The position numbers and the translations under genes were made by a program. From Methylobacter tundripaludum SV96 (lineage in GTDB: Bacteria; Pseudomonadota; Gammaproteobacteria; Methylococcales; Methylomonadaceae), in assembly GCF_000190755.2 (NCBI RefSeq), contig NZ_JH109152.1, positions 558,001-622,000 of the forward strand: 64,000 nt of DNA. The letters are read 5' to 3'. The notes below the pieces were generated by a model. That model ran no database searches. It was not told the origin of the DNA and worked only from the letters and a program-made list of their open reading frames with translations. Every line of letters starts with the position of its first letter. Position 1 is the first letter of the stretch. Of this stretch, positions 52,681 to 61,395 are shown piece after piece.

Positions 52681-54909
52681 TCAAAGCCCAGTATCGTTTC
52701 GGGGGTGGAATAACAGTTCAAACTCTTCGGCCGGAACCGGTCTGGAAAACAAATAGCCTTGCCCATAATCACAGCCGGCTTGCATAAGAAAGTCTCGCTG
52801 TTCCGCTGTTTCTATGCCCTCGGCGATAACTTTCATACCCAGTTTGTGCGCCATCATGATCATAGTCTCGCATAAAGTCCTGTCAGTGGAATCGGTGGTT
52901 ACATTACGAACAAATGACTGATCGATCTTTAAATAATCGATGTCGAATTTTTTCAGGTAGGACATGGATGAATAGCCGGTGCCGAAATCGTCGAGCGATA
53001 CCTGCATTCCCGTATCCCTATAGATGAGCAATTTTTCCGAAACGATGGATGAGGCATCCATCAACAACCCTTCCGTGATTTCCACTGTGATACTGGCCCC
53101 AGGCAGCTCCAGGTGCTGCAAATGCTCGAACCAGCCGTTAATGTTGTCGTGTTGGCTTTCGAACTGGACAGGAGATTTATTGACGCTAATTTGAAAGTGC
53201 GGATGGTGCTTGCTGCGCCACTTTAGCACCTGCTTCGCCGCCTGATGGAATACCCATTCGCCGATTTCGACAATCATGCCGGTGTCCTCGGCGATAGGGA
53301 TAAATTCGGCTGGGCTGATCAGTCCTTGAGTCGGGTGCTGCCAGCGAATCAACGCCTCGGCTTTGTGGATGTCGCCGGTCGCCAAGTCTACAATGGGTTG
53401 GTAAGCCACCCAAAATTGTTGGTTGGCCAATGCATTGCGTAAGTCATTGGTTATCCGCAATCGACTGTCTGCTGCCGCCTGCATTGAGGGCGCAAAATAA
53501 CAAAAGCGCTTGCCTCCCTGACGCTTGGCGGCATACATAGCCTGATCGGCTTTTTTAACCAGTTCATCCACAACAACGGCATCATCAGGAAACAGGGTAA
53601 TGCCAATGCTGAGCGAAACATAGCAGCTCTCATGTTCCAATTGGAACGGAAGCGCCATACTACCCAGAATACAATTCGCAACACGCTCAATGCTGTTGAA
53701 TTCATCCAGATTATCCAGAATGATGATGAATTCATCCCCTCCCGGACGTGCCAAGGTATCGCTGTCACGGATACAAGCGTCCAGGCGTTGAGCTACTTCA
53801 TTGAGCAGTCGGTCACCTATTTCATGGCCGAGGGTATCGTTGATATCTTTAAATTGGTCAAGGTCGAGGAACAGTACGGCTAATTTTTGACCCTCTCGCT
53901 TGGCTTTTTTGATAGCCTGCTGCAGCCGGTCATAGAATAGTCTTCTATTAGGAAGTCCGGTAAGCAGATCAAAATCTGCCTGTTTACGAATAATGTCTTC
54001 AGTCTGTTTTTTATCTGTAATGTCGGAAAACATGGCAACCCGGTGCACTACCTCGCCGGTATCACTATAGATTGTGCTAATTGACAGCCACCCAATGAAC
54101 TCACCGCCATTTTTACGCAGGTTCCATATCTCACCCTGCCAATGGCCGGTGGTGTTCAGTAAATGCCACATTTCCTGATAAAAGGCCTCGTTTTGACGGC
54201 CCGATTTAAGTAAAGAGGTTGATTGGTTTATCGCCTCGGCAGCGGTGTATCCGGTTAATCGGGTAAAAGCCTCATTAACGGAGATAATTTGGTTATTGGC
54301 ATCCGCCACCATAATGGCTTCGTCAAGTGCCAAATAGATGGTGGCCGCAAGTTGCAGTTCCTGCACGTTACGTTTCTGTTCACTGATATCAATCATTGAT
54401 GCTAAACAGGTTTTGCGGGAGGCATCAACAGTCGCCTCGATGCTTACCCAGATGGGGATGCCGCCAACCTGTAAAGTAATTTCGCATTGTTGGGCCCCTT
54501 CGCCGGTAAACACCGTTTCCAGAAAGCGTTTGAAAACCTGACGATATTCTCCGGATACGTGATTGATAAATTGTTTTCTGACTATTTTGCCTCGTTCGAT
54601 GCCCAGCAACAGTTCACCGCGAAAGTTGGCCTGATGAATGCCGCCATCAGCCGCTAAGGTAAAGTAGGCGGTCGGGGCAAAATCAAACAATTCGGTATAG
54701 CGTTCCAGCGCAATTTCAGTCGTAGCACGGGCCTCTTGCAAGGCTTCGTTCTGCATGACCAACTCAACCTGATGCACCAGCAATTCATGCACTAGCTTTT
54801 TTTCGTCGGTTAGCGTGTCGGTTACTGGCACAAGGTTGTCTGAGATCACTTGCTCTGCGAACTGGCGAAGGTTTTTGGTCTCCTTGGCTCGATCGTGCTT
54901 TTTTTTCAT
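52681..54909 (-). CDS. PAS-PAS-GGDEF-EAL cyclic-di-GMP enzyme
   Basis: 742 residues, cytosolic. After a coiled N-terminus come two PAS domains (about 65-180 and 190-300), GGDEF (residues 390-394 in RPGGDEF) and EAL (residues 518-520 in EALIRWQHP). Both active-site signatures look intact (also VEITEGLLM, DDFGTGYSS, KIDQSFV, EGIET), so it may make or break cyclic di-GMP depending on the PAS signal. Its ATG overlaps the stop of the CheB-CheR-PAS gene by 4 bp, so the pair is co-expressed. Confidence 0.95.
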   Translation of the reverse strand: MKKKHDRAKETKNLRQFAEQVISDNLVPVTDTLTDEKKLVHELLVHQVELVMQNEALQEARATTEIALERYTELFDFAPTAYFTLAADGGIHQANFRGELLLGIERGKIVRKQFINHVSGEYRQVFKRFLETVFTGEGAQQCEITLQVGGIPIWVSIEATVDASRKTCLASMIDISEQKRNVQELQLAATIYLALDEAIMVADANNQIISVNEAFTRLTGYTAAEAINQSTSLLKSGRQNEAFYQEMWHLLNTTGHWQGEIWNLRKNGGEFIGWLSISTIYSDTGEVVHRVAMFSDITDKKQTEDIIRKQADFDLLTGLPNRRLFYDRLQQAIKKAKREGQKLAVLFLDLDQFKDINDTLGHEIGDRLLNEVAQRLDACIRDSDTLARPGGDEFIIILDNLDEFNSIERVANCILGSMALPFQLEHESCYVSLSIGITLFPDDAVVVDELVKKADQAMYAAKRQGGKRFCYFAPSMQAAADSRLRITNDLRNALANQQFWVAYQPIVDLATGDIHKAEALIRWQHPTQGLISPAEFIPIAEDTGMIVEIGEWVFHQAAKQVLKWRSKHHPHFQISVNKSPVQFESQHDNINGWFEHLQHLELPGASITVEITEGLLMDASSIVSEKLLIYRDTGMQVSLDDFGTGYSSMSYLKKFDIDYLKIDQSFVRNVTTDSTDRTLCETMIMMAHKLGMKVIAEGIETAEQRDFLMQAGCDYGQGYLFSRPVPAEEFELLFHPRNDTGL

Positions 54910-57482
54910 GCTTGAGTACTCCGCAACTGGATTTCCAGTTTTTTGGTTGCGGAGATGTCAATAAAGGTGATGACCACGCCGTCAATTACGTTATCTTGAG
55001 TACGATAAGGCATAATGCGTACTTTAAACCAGCTGCCGTCGTGCCGTTTGACCTGCTTCTCCGAAAACACTAATGTCTTTAGCACCCCCGCCACATCTTG
55101 GTGCAATCCCGGATAATCCAGGTTCGCGGCAATATCGGATAGAGGCCGACCCACATCACTCGGAATCAGCTTGAACAAATCAACGGCATGACTGGTAAAG
55201 CGGCGGATTTTCAGCGCATTATCAAGAAACACCGTGGCGATTTCCATGCTGTTGATCAAGTTATTCATGTCGTTGTTGACCCACGATAGATCAGTCACCT
55301 TGGATTGCAGCTCGGCATTTATGGTATGCAATTCCTCGTTCATGGACTGCATTTCTTCCTTCGAAGTGGTCAGTTCTTCGTTGGTGGATTGCAATTCCTC
55401 GTTGGTCGATTGCAGTTCTTCAGTTGAAGACGTGAGTTCTTCTTGTGAAGATTGCCTTTCTTCATGGAAAGTTTGCAATTCTTCATGAGCTTGTTGTAGC
55501 TCAGCGAGTAATAATTGTTGTTCAGCGCTCGGTGATTTGCGGGAGCGTTTTCTTGTTGGCGGAGTTGCCACATCGGTAAATATGACGATCAGCATGTCGA
55601 CTAATGCTTCGGGTTTAGTGAGTGCCTGTACCGTCAGGTTAATAGTTTGAGTTCCGCTGTCCGTAGCTATCGTCAAGCCGGGTAGGTAAATCGCTTCGGA
55701 TTGATGTTGTGCTTTCTTTAAGGCGCCGGCGATCTCATGGCGCAATCCATCACGAGCCATCGCGTGAATATTCCAATTAATTTTCCCGGCAGGCGGCTCC
55801 AGATATTTACCGGTGCGGCCATTGATATAAAGAATATCGCCGTTGGCGTTAACCACTACGGCTGCCGGCGTGTAATTTTGCAACAAGAGCTGGTCTATCG
55901 ATTTTTGCAGGTTAAGAGCGGGGGTGGTCATCGCGGTTTCTTGCTGAGTCATTGGCGCCGCGGGCAGATATTTAGTTGGAAAGTCGATTCCTGCCGGTGA
56001 TATCCCCCGATCGCTGCGCTGATAGAGGCGCAATGGGTTGTCGATGGTGGTAAACAGCGAGGTAAAGTCGCCGATCGTCTCAGAATTTCCGAGCAGCAGG
56101 ATGCCGTTCGTAGTCAGCGCATAATGAAACAGCGGGATCAGTTTTTTTTGTAATTTTGAATCGAAATAAATCAGCAGGTTGCGACAACTGAGTAGATCAA
56201 GCTTGGTGAATGGCGGATCTATAAAGATATTTTGCTGCGCAAAGATCACCATTTCGCGGATTTCCTTCTTGATCCGGTAACCATCGTTTTCGGCAACAAA
56301 AAACCGGCTGAGCCGCTCAGTTGATACATCGGCAACAATTTTCTCCGGATAGAACCCTTGTCGCGCTCGCTCAATCGCATCCTTATCGAGATCAGTGGCG
56401 AAAATTTGTAACTTAAACAGATGTTGGAGTTGATTTTGCGCCACGACTTCCTTGAAGATGATCGCCAGTGAATAAGCCTCTTCGCCTGTCGAGCAAGCCG
56501 TCACCCAGGCCCGTAATGTCTTGCCCGCTGGATATTTAGTTAACAATGCAGGGATGGTGCTGGTCTTAAGTAATTCCCATACCGCCGGATCGCGGAAGAA
56601 AGTGGTGACGCCTATTAGCAGCTCCTTGAACAGCAGATCGAGTTCCTGGGTATTCTTGCGCAGGTAGTTCGCGTAGTCGGCTATCGTGTCGATTTGGTGT
56701 GCCATCATGCGTCGTTCGATGCGGCGGTAGATGGTGCTCTTTTTGTAAAGAGAGAAGTCGTTGCCGGTTCGCTCCCGCAACAGAATCACAATTTGGTTCA
56801 GAGCACTTTGCGGGTTAAGTTCCCGAACCGGCTCAGGATCAATATGAACGCCTCGTGGCTTATGGTTCAGATAGGAAAATATCCGGTTCCAGAGTTCTTG
56901 CGGTGTTGCAATGATGTCAGCCAATCCTGCATTAATCGCACTGAGCGGCATGGCATCGAATTTGGCGGACTCGGGCGTTTGTACCAAGGTCAACCCCGCG
57001 TTCTCTTTGATGGCACGCAGGCCTAAAGTGCCGTCAGAGCCCATTCCCGATAGAATTACAGCAACGGCCTGTTCATGCCGGTCGTCAGCCAATGACTTGA
57101 AGAAAAAATCAATCGGCAGGCGTAACCCCCGTGGTTCGACCGGATCAAGTAGATGGAGTTTGCCGTGAAGGATAGCTAGTTCCTTATTGGGCGGAATCAC
57201 ATACACGTAATTAGGTTTGACTTTCATACCATCACCAGCCTGAACGACCGACATCGGCGTGATGCGCTGCAACAATTCCGGCAGCAGCCCCTGCTTGGTT
57301 GGATCAAGGTGTTGAATGACGACAAAGGCCGCATTATTGCCGACGGGGACATGGCTGAGAAGTTGTTCCAAGGCTTCCAATCCACCCGCTGATGCGCCAA
57401 TGCCGATAATAAGCGGCGTAGTATCTGCCTTGACACGCACCTTGCGGGTCGATGTCGGCTGGGAAGTTTTGTTGGCAGTCAT
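54906..57482 (-). CDS. CheB-CheR-PAS fusion protein
   Basis: 858 residues. Residues ~22-200 are a CheB methylesterase with Ser31 (GASAGG), His58 (IQHLDP) and Asp150 (SGMGSDG). Residues ~225-480 are a CheR methyltransferase (FSLYKKSTIYRRIERRM, VTACSTGEEAYSLAI, FATDLDKDAI, LDLLSCRNLLIYF). A PAS-like segment, a coiled coil of repeated EELQSTN units (about 655-720), and a final PAS domain (about 735-855) follow. The kinase part found in longer relatives is missing. The natural substrate need not be a chemoreceptor, as no receptor or cheA is in view. It forms a two-gene operon with the GGDEF-EAL gene. Confidence 0.94.
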   Translation of the reverse strand: MTANKTSQPTSTRKVRVKADTTPLIIGIGASAGGLEALEQLLSHVPVGNNAAFVVIQHLDPTKQGLLPELLQRITPMSVVQAGDGMKVKPNYVYVIPPNKELAILHGKLHLLDPVEPRGLRLPIDFFFKSLADDRHEQAVAVILSGMGSDGTLGLRAIKENAGLTLVQTPESAKFDAMPLSAINAGLADIIATPQELWNRIFSYLNHKPRGVHIDPEPVRELNPQSALNQIVILLRERTGNDFSLYKKSTIYRRIERRMMAHQIDTIADYANYLRKNTQELDLLFKELLIGVTTFFRDPAVWELLKTSTIPALLTKYPAGKTLRAWVTACSTGEEAYSLAIIFKEVVAQNQLQHLFKLQIFATDLDKDAIERARQGFYPEKIVADVSTERLSRFFVAENDGYRIKKEIREMVIFAQQNIFIDPPFTKLDLLSCRNLLIYFDSKLQKKLIPLFHYALTTNGILLLGNSETIGDFTSLFTTIDNPLRLYQRSDRGISPAGIDFPTKYLPAAPMTQQETAMTTPALNLQKSIDQLLLQNYTPAAVVVNANGDILYINGRTGKYLEPPAGKINWNIHAMARDGLRHEIAGALKKAQHQSEAIYLPGLTIATDSGTQTINLTVQALTKPEALVDMLIVIFTDVATPPTRKRSRKSPSAEQQLLLAELQQAHEELQTFHEERQSSQEELTSSTEELQSTNEELQSTNEELTTSKEEMQSMNEELHTINAELQSKVTDLSWVNNDMNNLINSMEIATVFLDNALKIRRFTSHAVDLFKLIPSDVGRPLSDIAANLDYPGLHQDVAGVLKTLVFSEKQVKRHDGSWFKVRIMPYRTQDNVIDGVVITFIDISATKKLEIQLRSTQA

Positions 57483-57715
57483 GTTAGGTTTGACTTCAAG
57501 TGAGAAGGAATTCGTTTAGGTAGGAGAATGAATCATTTTCAGTTCCATTGAAATAGACTGAGTCTAACACCAATACATCAACAATGACATTTCATGCCTG
57601 GCCACTGCTAATAAGCAGTGGGCTAATTCAGAATTTGTGCAGCATTAGTTAACCATCTGGTTTTGGCCAGTTTAGGTTACTCATTTACACGGGAATCCTT
57701 ACGGTCACCCAACAT

Positions 57716-58060
57716 CTACCGATGACGAATATTAAGCGGAAAAAACAAACTGATACCGGGTGATTGCTGTGGCGGATAGTATACCGGCGGCGGGACGAAG
57801 ACCGGTTGCGCATAGATATAGGGTTGCCGATAGATAGGCCGGTACCCATAACCAGGCCGATATCCATGGTTATCGCGATCCCCATGCCACTCCCTAGGGC
57901 CGTAACCGTCGTGTCGGTTGCCCCGTCCATGGCCGTGGTCATGATCTGCGAGCGCCGACGATATAGAACAAATGCTGATCGCCGAAGCAAAAATGAGTGT
58001 CATCACGACCTTGTTGCCGGTTGAGCTGAAGCACCTAAGTCGCTGTATTAAAGATTTCAT
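57716..58060 (-). CDS. Secreted His/Tyr/Pro-rich protein
   Basis: 114 residues with a signal peptide (VVMTLIFASAISICSISSALA). The mature part is of low complexity: HDHGHGRGNRHDGYG, then YRPGYGYRPIYRQP, and PPPVYYPPQQ. His clusters may bind metal. No domain is known. It lies 84 bp downstream of the Spy-like gene on the same strand, and both are periplasmic, so joint expression is likely. Confidence 0.7.
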   Translation of the reverse strand: MKSLIQRLRCFSSTGNKVVMTLIFASAISICSISSALADHDHGHGRGNRHDGYGPREWHGDRDNHGYRPGYGYRPIYRQPYIYAQPVFVPPPVYYPPQQSPGISLFFPLNIRHR

Positions 58061-58144
58061 ATTGACCTGCCTTTTCTGGAATGCTTGATACGAGTACGAA
58101 CTACGTGTTGGAACTGCCTGATCCAGGCATAACCGTACTCGTAA

Positions 58145-58609
58145 TTATTTGCCACCCGATTTCTTGTGGCTATGCTTGTGCTCACCATGGCGGAACAAGG
58201 CATCCGCTTCCTTTTTTTGTGCGTCCGACATGCCGGCATAGAGGTCGGTAAACAACGGCGTCAGTTTTTTGATTCCGGCCGCATGGGCATCGGTGATTTC
58301 ACCATAGGATTTGAGATCGTCGACAGCCGTCATGTCCTTGGCATGATCAATCCTTGCCTGAGTAAGCGTGTCCATGGTTTTGGCATCGTCGAGCATTGCC
58401 TGGGCGACCTTGCCCCACTGCTCTTCCTGCGCCGGCGTGATCTTGAGCTTGGCGTGCATGTCTTTGATGCGTAATTCGACGCGATCCTCGCGAGCATTTT
58501 TATCGGTGGCGAGCGCTACTCCCGGCGCGAGAACCATAGTGACGGCTAGAGTCGCTGCCGCAATAAGGCGAGCGCTTGCATAAGTGAATTGATTGCCGCT
58601 TAGTTTCAT
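58145..58609 (-). CDS. Spy/CpxP-family periplasmic chaperone
   Basis: 154 residues. A signal peptide (LIAAATLAVTMVLAPGVALA) is followed by an all-helical mature part with an LTxxQ-type motif (LKITPAQEEQW) and a second, weaker one near LTPLFTDLYAGMSDAQKKEA. A His/Lys tail ends it. Spy/CpxP proteins are ATP-independent chaperones that respond to envelope stress and, in some species, metals. A copy of the shared promoter motif lies 90 bp upstream. Same strand as the His-rich protein that follows. Confidence 0.87.
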   Translation of the reverse strand: MKLSGNQFTYASARLIAAATLAVTMVLAPGVALATDKNAREDRVELRIKDMHAKLKITPAQEEQWGKVAQAMLDDAKTMDTLTQARIDHAKDMTAVDDLKSYGEITDAHAAGIKKLTPLFTDLYAGMSDAQKKEADALFRHGEHKHSHKKSGGK

Positions 58610-58699
58610 AGGTGTTATCCAGGTTTATTTAAATTTTGGCGCACATACAAATTACAGGGTGCGCCTTCGGAAATCACTATATCCGGTAACCTGGCGGCA

Positions 58700-58720
58700 C
58701 TCTGTTCGTTAAGGCACATA
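58700..58720 (-). promoter_or_regulatory. Shared promoter motif, spy copy
   Basis: Read toward the Spy-like gene it is TATGTGCCTTAACGAACAGA plus G, the least perfect of the nine. A -10-like GATATA/TATAGT lies in the same place as the -10 of the glgP copy. Confidence 0.55.
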
Positions 58721-58743
58721 CAGCAAAACAATACTGAATTAAC

Positions 58744-58788
58744 CGATGTTACGCACGGATGGTATTTCTCCCGTTTGCCGCGCCGAGC
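58744..58788 (+). mobile_element. 45-bp end fragment of the 317-319-bp element
   Basis: Matches the left 45 bp of the element at 31700 (GATGTTACGCACGGATGG through CGCCGAGC) and stops abruptly at the ompA fragment. The rest of the element and the front of the ompA-like gene are missing, as expected from one deletion. Confidence 0.85.
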
Positions 58789-59061
58789 GCAAGAAATAAG
58801 CGGCAACCGGATAAAGTGTTGATTGAAGGTCACACCGATAATGTCGGCAGTAACAGCACCCATCAGGGGCTGTCTGATCGACGCGCCTATGCTGTATGGA
58901 CGGCTTTAAACGATATGGGTATCAGTAGCGATCGTATCAGGACGCGCGGTTATGCAGACGCGTATCCGGTTGCTGGCAACGACACGACGGCTGGTCGTCA
59001 ATTGAATCGTCGCGTGGAAATAATCCTCTCCGACGCAAACGGTAACATAGTTCCACGCTAG
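58789..59061 (+). pseudogene. C-terminal OmpA-like domain, 5' end lost
   Basis: About 88 residues match the OmpA/Pal peptidoglycan-binding domain: VLIEGHTDNVGSNSTHQGLS, DRRAYAVWTALNDMGI, and NRRVEIIL at the end. The first strand and helix of the domain and any signal peptide are gone; the frame begins inside a mobile-element fragment that offers only a chance start. It is therefore the tail of a former OmpA-family gene and is unlikely to be exported. Confidence 0.85.
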
Positions 59062-59087
59062 GCAGGATCTGGATCGGGCGATGTTTT

Positions 59088-59108
59088 TATGTTCGATACC
59101 GTACAGAC
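59088..59108 (+). promoter_or_regulatory. Shared promoter motif, DUF3096-gene copy
   Basis: TATGTTCGATACCGTACAGA plus C. A consensus-like -10, TATAAA, lies at 59125-59130, 30 bp from the motif centre. The DUF3096 gene starts 55 bp downstream. This is one of the clearest copies. Confidence 0.7.
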
Positions 59109-59163
59109 TCAGTTCAATCTTGCCTATAAACTTTAATTTGACTTAACTTAAAGGATAACTCTG

Positions 59164-59304
59164 ATGAATATTGCAATCGAACCCTTACTGGCACTGGTGA
59201 TAGGCATATTAATTTTGCTGGTTCCAAGGTTTTTAAATTATTTCGTGGCTGTGTATTTGATCGTTGTGGGTATTTTGGGGCTTACGCACCATACCCTCAC
59301 GTGA
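59164..59304 (+). CDS. DUF3096 small membrane protein
   Basis: 46 residues, two short hydrophobic helices: PLLALVIGILILLVPRFLNY and FVAVYLIVVGILGL. This is the DUF3096 pattern (GILIL.P..LNY.VA.YLI..G..GL). Such peptides are widespread in stress islands and have no known function. AAAGGA precedes the ATG. It is followed 79 bp later by the DUF3309 gene, likely on the same transcript from the motif at 59088. Confidence 0.85.
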   Translation: MNIAIEPLLALVIGILILLVPRFLNYFVAVYLIVVGILGLTHHTLT

Positions 59305-59383
59305 GTGTTTATCCCTACGGGTTAAGCCGTGCCGTTTAGGAACGGTTTTTAGTTAACGTTTTTTCTCAAACAGGAGCACTATC

Positions 59384-59542
59384 ATGTCAATTGGCACAAT
59401 CTTACTCATAATTCTTGTTCTGATGCTTGTTGGCGTCCTTCCAACCTGGCCACACAGCCGGGGATGGGGTTATGGACCCACTGGTGGACTCAGTCTGTTG
59501 CTGATCATTTTACTAGTTCTGGTGCTATTGGGCAGAATCTAG
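59384..59542 (+). CDS. DUF3309 small membrane protein
   Basis: 52 residues with the family pattern: a first helix (GTILLIILVLMLVGVLP), the turn TWPHSRGWGYGPTGG, and a second helix (LSLLLIILLVLVLLGRI). CAGGAG lies upstream of the ATG. DUF3309 proteins are tiny inner-membrane proteins of unknown function that recur beside DUF3096 and CsbD genes. Confidence 0.9.
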   Translation: MSIGTILLIILVLMLVGVLPTWPHSRGWGYGPTGGLSLLLIILLVLVLLGRI

Positions 59543-59604
59543 CTGGGAAGTAGTTCCGTTATGATTGCATCTTTAGATTCAAAGCCGATACGCGTTTTCG
59601 CTAG

Positions 59605-60175
59605 TTCCCAAGCTCCAGCTTGGGAATTCGGTTCTGGAAGCTCTAGCTTCCCGTCTCGCAAAGCTACGACTTGCATGGACAGATACTTGCTCCTGCAATA
59701 TCGGCATTCCCCACATTCATGTGGGTTATGCAGGAGGTAGGGCACCAACAGTAGGCGCTTTAGGCGACGCAGGAGCGGTTGCCGAGAGCTTTGTTAACAG
59801 GATTCCCGAGCTGGAGCTCTCGTCGTTATACATAAGTATTGAAAAGCACGTCATCCCGGCAGGGATTCATGTCAGGCTATCCTGCCTGACACCCTTTGGG
59901 ATAATGCAAATCCGTTCCAGACGGATTTGTGCCGGGATCCAGGCTACACGGACGTACACAGCTGGCCATCCATGGCACTGGATACCCGCTTCCCGGCGGG
60001 TATGACGTACTTGTGTATAACGACGAGCGCACTGCGTGGGAATGGGGTCAAGGCGCGCTACGCCGTATACGGGACGGCAGCGCGTCCGGCACTGCATTCC
60101 CACGCGGCGCGTGGGAACGAGGGTATCCTCGCAGATACTTGTGTATAACGATGAGAGCAGGAGCTTGGGAACCAG
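59605..60175. repeat. Cluster of short dispersed repeats
   Basis: Contains the palindrome TTCCCAAGCTCCAGCTTGGG plus AA (59605-59626), a GTCATCCCGGCAGGG...GGCGGGTATGACG block (about 59849-60005) and CATTCCCACGCGGCGCGTGG (near 60100). These are typical non-coding repeats of gammaproteobacteria. Short frames crossing them are not real genes. No protein gene is seen from 59543 to 60298. Confidence 0.75.
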
Positions 60176-60190
60176 CGCAAACTGATTATC

Positions 60191-60211
60191 TATGTGCGGT
60201 GCCGCACCGAC
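60191..60211 (+). promoter_or_regulatory. Shared promoter motif, csbD copy
   Basis: TATGTGCGGTGCCGCACCGA plus C, with a perfect GTGCGGTGCCGCAC-type palindrome. A -10-like TATATT lies at 60228-60233, again 30 bp from the centre. The csbD ATG is 87 bp downstream. Confidence 0.7.
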
Positions 60212-60298
60212 TGGATTCAATTTTACTTATATTGTGAGTGAGCAAGGGGAAACCTCCCATGCTTAGGTCATAGAAAAATTAATTATCAGGAGAAACTC

Positions 60299-60481
60299 AT
60301 GAACAAAGATCAAATGAAAGGCCGGGTCGAAGAAACCAAAGGTAAAGTTAAGGAAGCCGCCGGTGTGTTGCTGGACGACGAAGGTATGGAAGTAAAAGGA
60401 AATATCCAAAAGAATGTCGGCAAGGTTCAGAAGACCTTTGGCGATCTCAAGGAAGATCTCAAGGATAAACTTGACGACTAA
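60299..60481 (+). CDS. csbD: CsbD family stress protein
   Basis: 60 residues, highly charged and helical: MNKDQMKGRVEETKGKVKEA, VKGNIQKNVGKVQKTFGDLK. It matches the CsbD family (in Bacillus under the general stress sigma factor; function unknown). AGGAGA lies 7 nt before the ATG. The shared motif lies upstream and a stem-loop follows the stop, so it may be a single-gene transcript. Confidence 0.92.
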   Translation: MNKDQMKGRVEETKGKVKEAAGVLLDDEGMEVKGNIQKNVGKVQKTFGDLKEDLKDKLDD

Positions 60482-60496
60482 CACGAGCGCTGTTGA

Positions 60497-60535
60497 GTTG
60501 CGCAGCAGTCCTTCCAAGTTGGACTGCTGCACAAC
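60497..60535. terminator. Stem-loop after csbD
   Basis: Arms of 15 bp with one mismatch (GTTGCGCAGCAGTCC at 60497-60511, GGACTGCTGCACAAC at 60521-60535) and a 9-base loop. There is no T-run, so it may stabilise the RNA or need Rho. Confidence 0.5.
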
Positions 60536-60689
60536 CGCAACGGGATGCTCTTAACTATCTTTTTACACTCTCGATGAACTGGAACTCGCCGTTGATGGGT
60601 TAGCATCGTTTTGACCTTCGGCCAACCTTCATAGGTTTATCTGTGGTTTATATTGCCGTCAATTGACGGCCTCTTACGGAGAAGCACAC

Positions 60690-60836
60690 ATGTTAGAAAC
60701 TCTCGCAATCCTCCTAGTCATCCTCTGGATATTTGGTTTGGTCTCCTCATACACAATGGGTGGGTTTATTCACATTCTGTTGGTTATCGCGATTATCGTT
60801 ATCGTGCTACGGGTCATTCAAGGACGACGTGTCTGA
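60690..60836 (+). CDS. lmo0937-family small membrane protein
   Basis: 48 residues: a first helix (LAILLVILWIFGLVSSYTMG) and a second (IHILLVIAIIVIVLRVI), ending QGRRV. This is the lmo0937-family pattern (LWLLGLVSSYTMGGFIHILL). The function is unknown. CGGAGAAG lies before the ATG. It is the fourth tiny stress-type membrane or charged protein in this island. Confidence 0.88.
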   Translation: MLETLAILLVILWIFGLVSSYTMGGFIHILLVIAIIVIVLRVIQGRRV

Positions 60837-60920
60837 GCCTATGCAAAGCGTTATCGGCCGGGGCAATTCGGATCAGGCAGCTTGGAAACCCGTATTCAGA
60901 CTTCGCAATAATGGTTTTCC

Positions 60921-60946
60921 GGTTCCCAAGCCGGAGCTTGGGAACC
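60921..60946. repeat. Palindrome GGTTCCCAAGC/GCTTGGGAACC
   Basis: Perfect 11-bp arms and a 4-base loop. Related to the repeat at 59605-59626. It lies in the gap between the lmo0937-type gene and the mobile element. Confidence 0.75.
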
Positions 60947-60998
60947 AGCAATTGTAAGTAACCGATGGATATTGGCGCTGTCATATGTATGTTAGTAA

Positions 60999-61315
60999 CT
61001 GATGTTACACAGTTAGTCGAATTCGACCGCTTTAATATTAAGGAGTCGCTAGCGCGACACTTGATTGAATCGGGTTGTCGCCCCCGAAGGCGAGTTACTT
61101 TCTTTTGCTTCGCCAAAAGAAAGTAACCAAAGAAAAGGCGACCCGGTTGCCGCTTGCTTCCTGCGCTCCTCGCTTTTATCGAGGGTCAGCGAAGGGGCTC
61201 CTGCCCCTCTGCTGACGCGCGGCATCCCTGCCGCGCCCCTAACGGGCTGTTCTCGATAAAAGCTCCGGTGCTCGGCGCGGCAAACGGGAGAAATACCATC
61301 CGTGCGTAACCTCAG
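60999..61315 (-). mobile_element. 317-bp structured mobile element, copy 2
   Basis: Inverted copy of the element at 31700-32018, flanked by TTAGTAA at 60992-60998 and 61316-61322 (7-bp target duplication). Ends are CTGATGTTACACA and TGCGTAACCTCAG. The interior hairpins are conserved. It separates the stress island from the gene at 61396. Confidence 0.9.
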
Positions 61316-61395
61316 TTAGTAAATGACGTCAATTTTATAGTAAGTACCGCCTACTTAGGCCGAGTACCCAGAGTATCATTTAAAGGAGAATCAAG

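Noticed and set aside
59721-60237. Several 70-120-codon frames across 59.7-60.2 kb
   Set aside because: They run through dispersed palindromic repeats on both strands and encode nothing recognisable.
61331-61366. Motif-like TATAGTAAGTACCGCCTACT before the gene at 61396
   Set aside because: Spacing between the half-sites is wrong and the palindrome core is missing.
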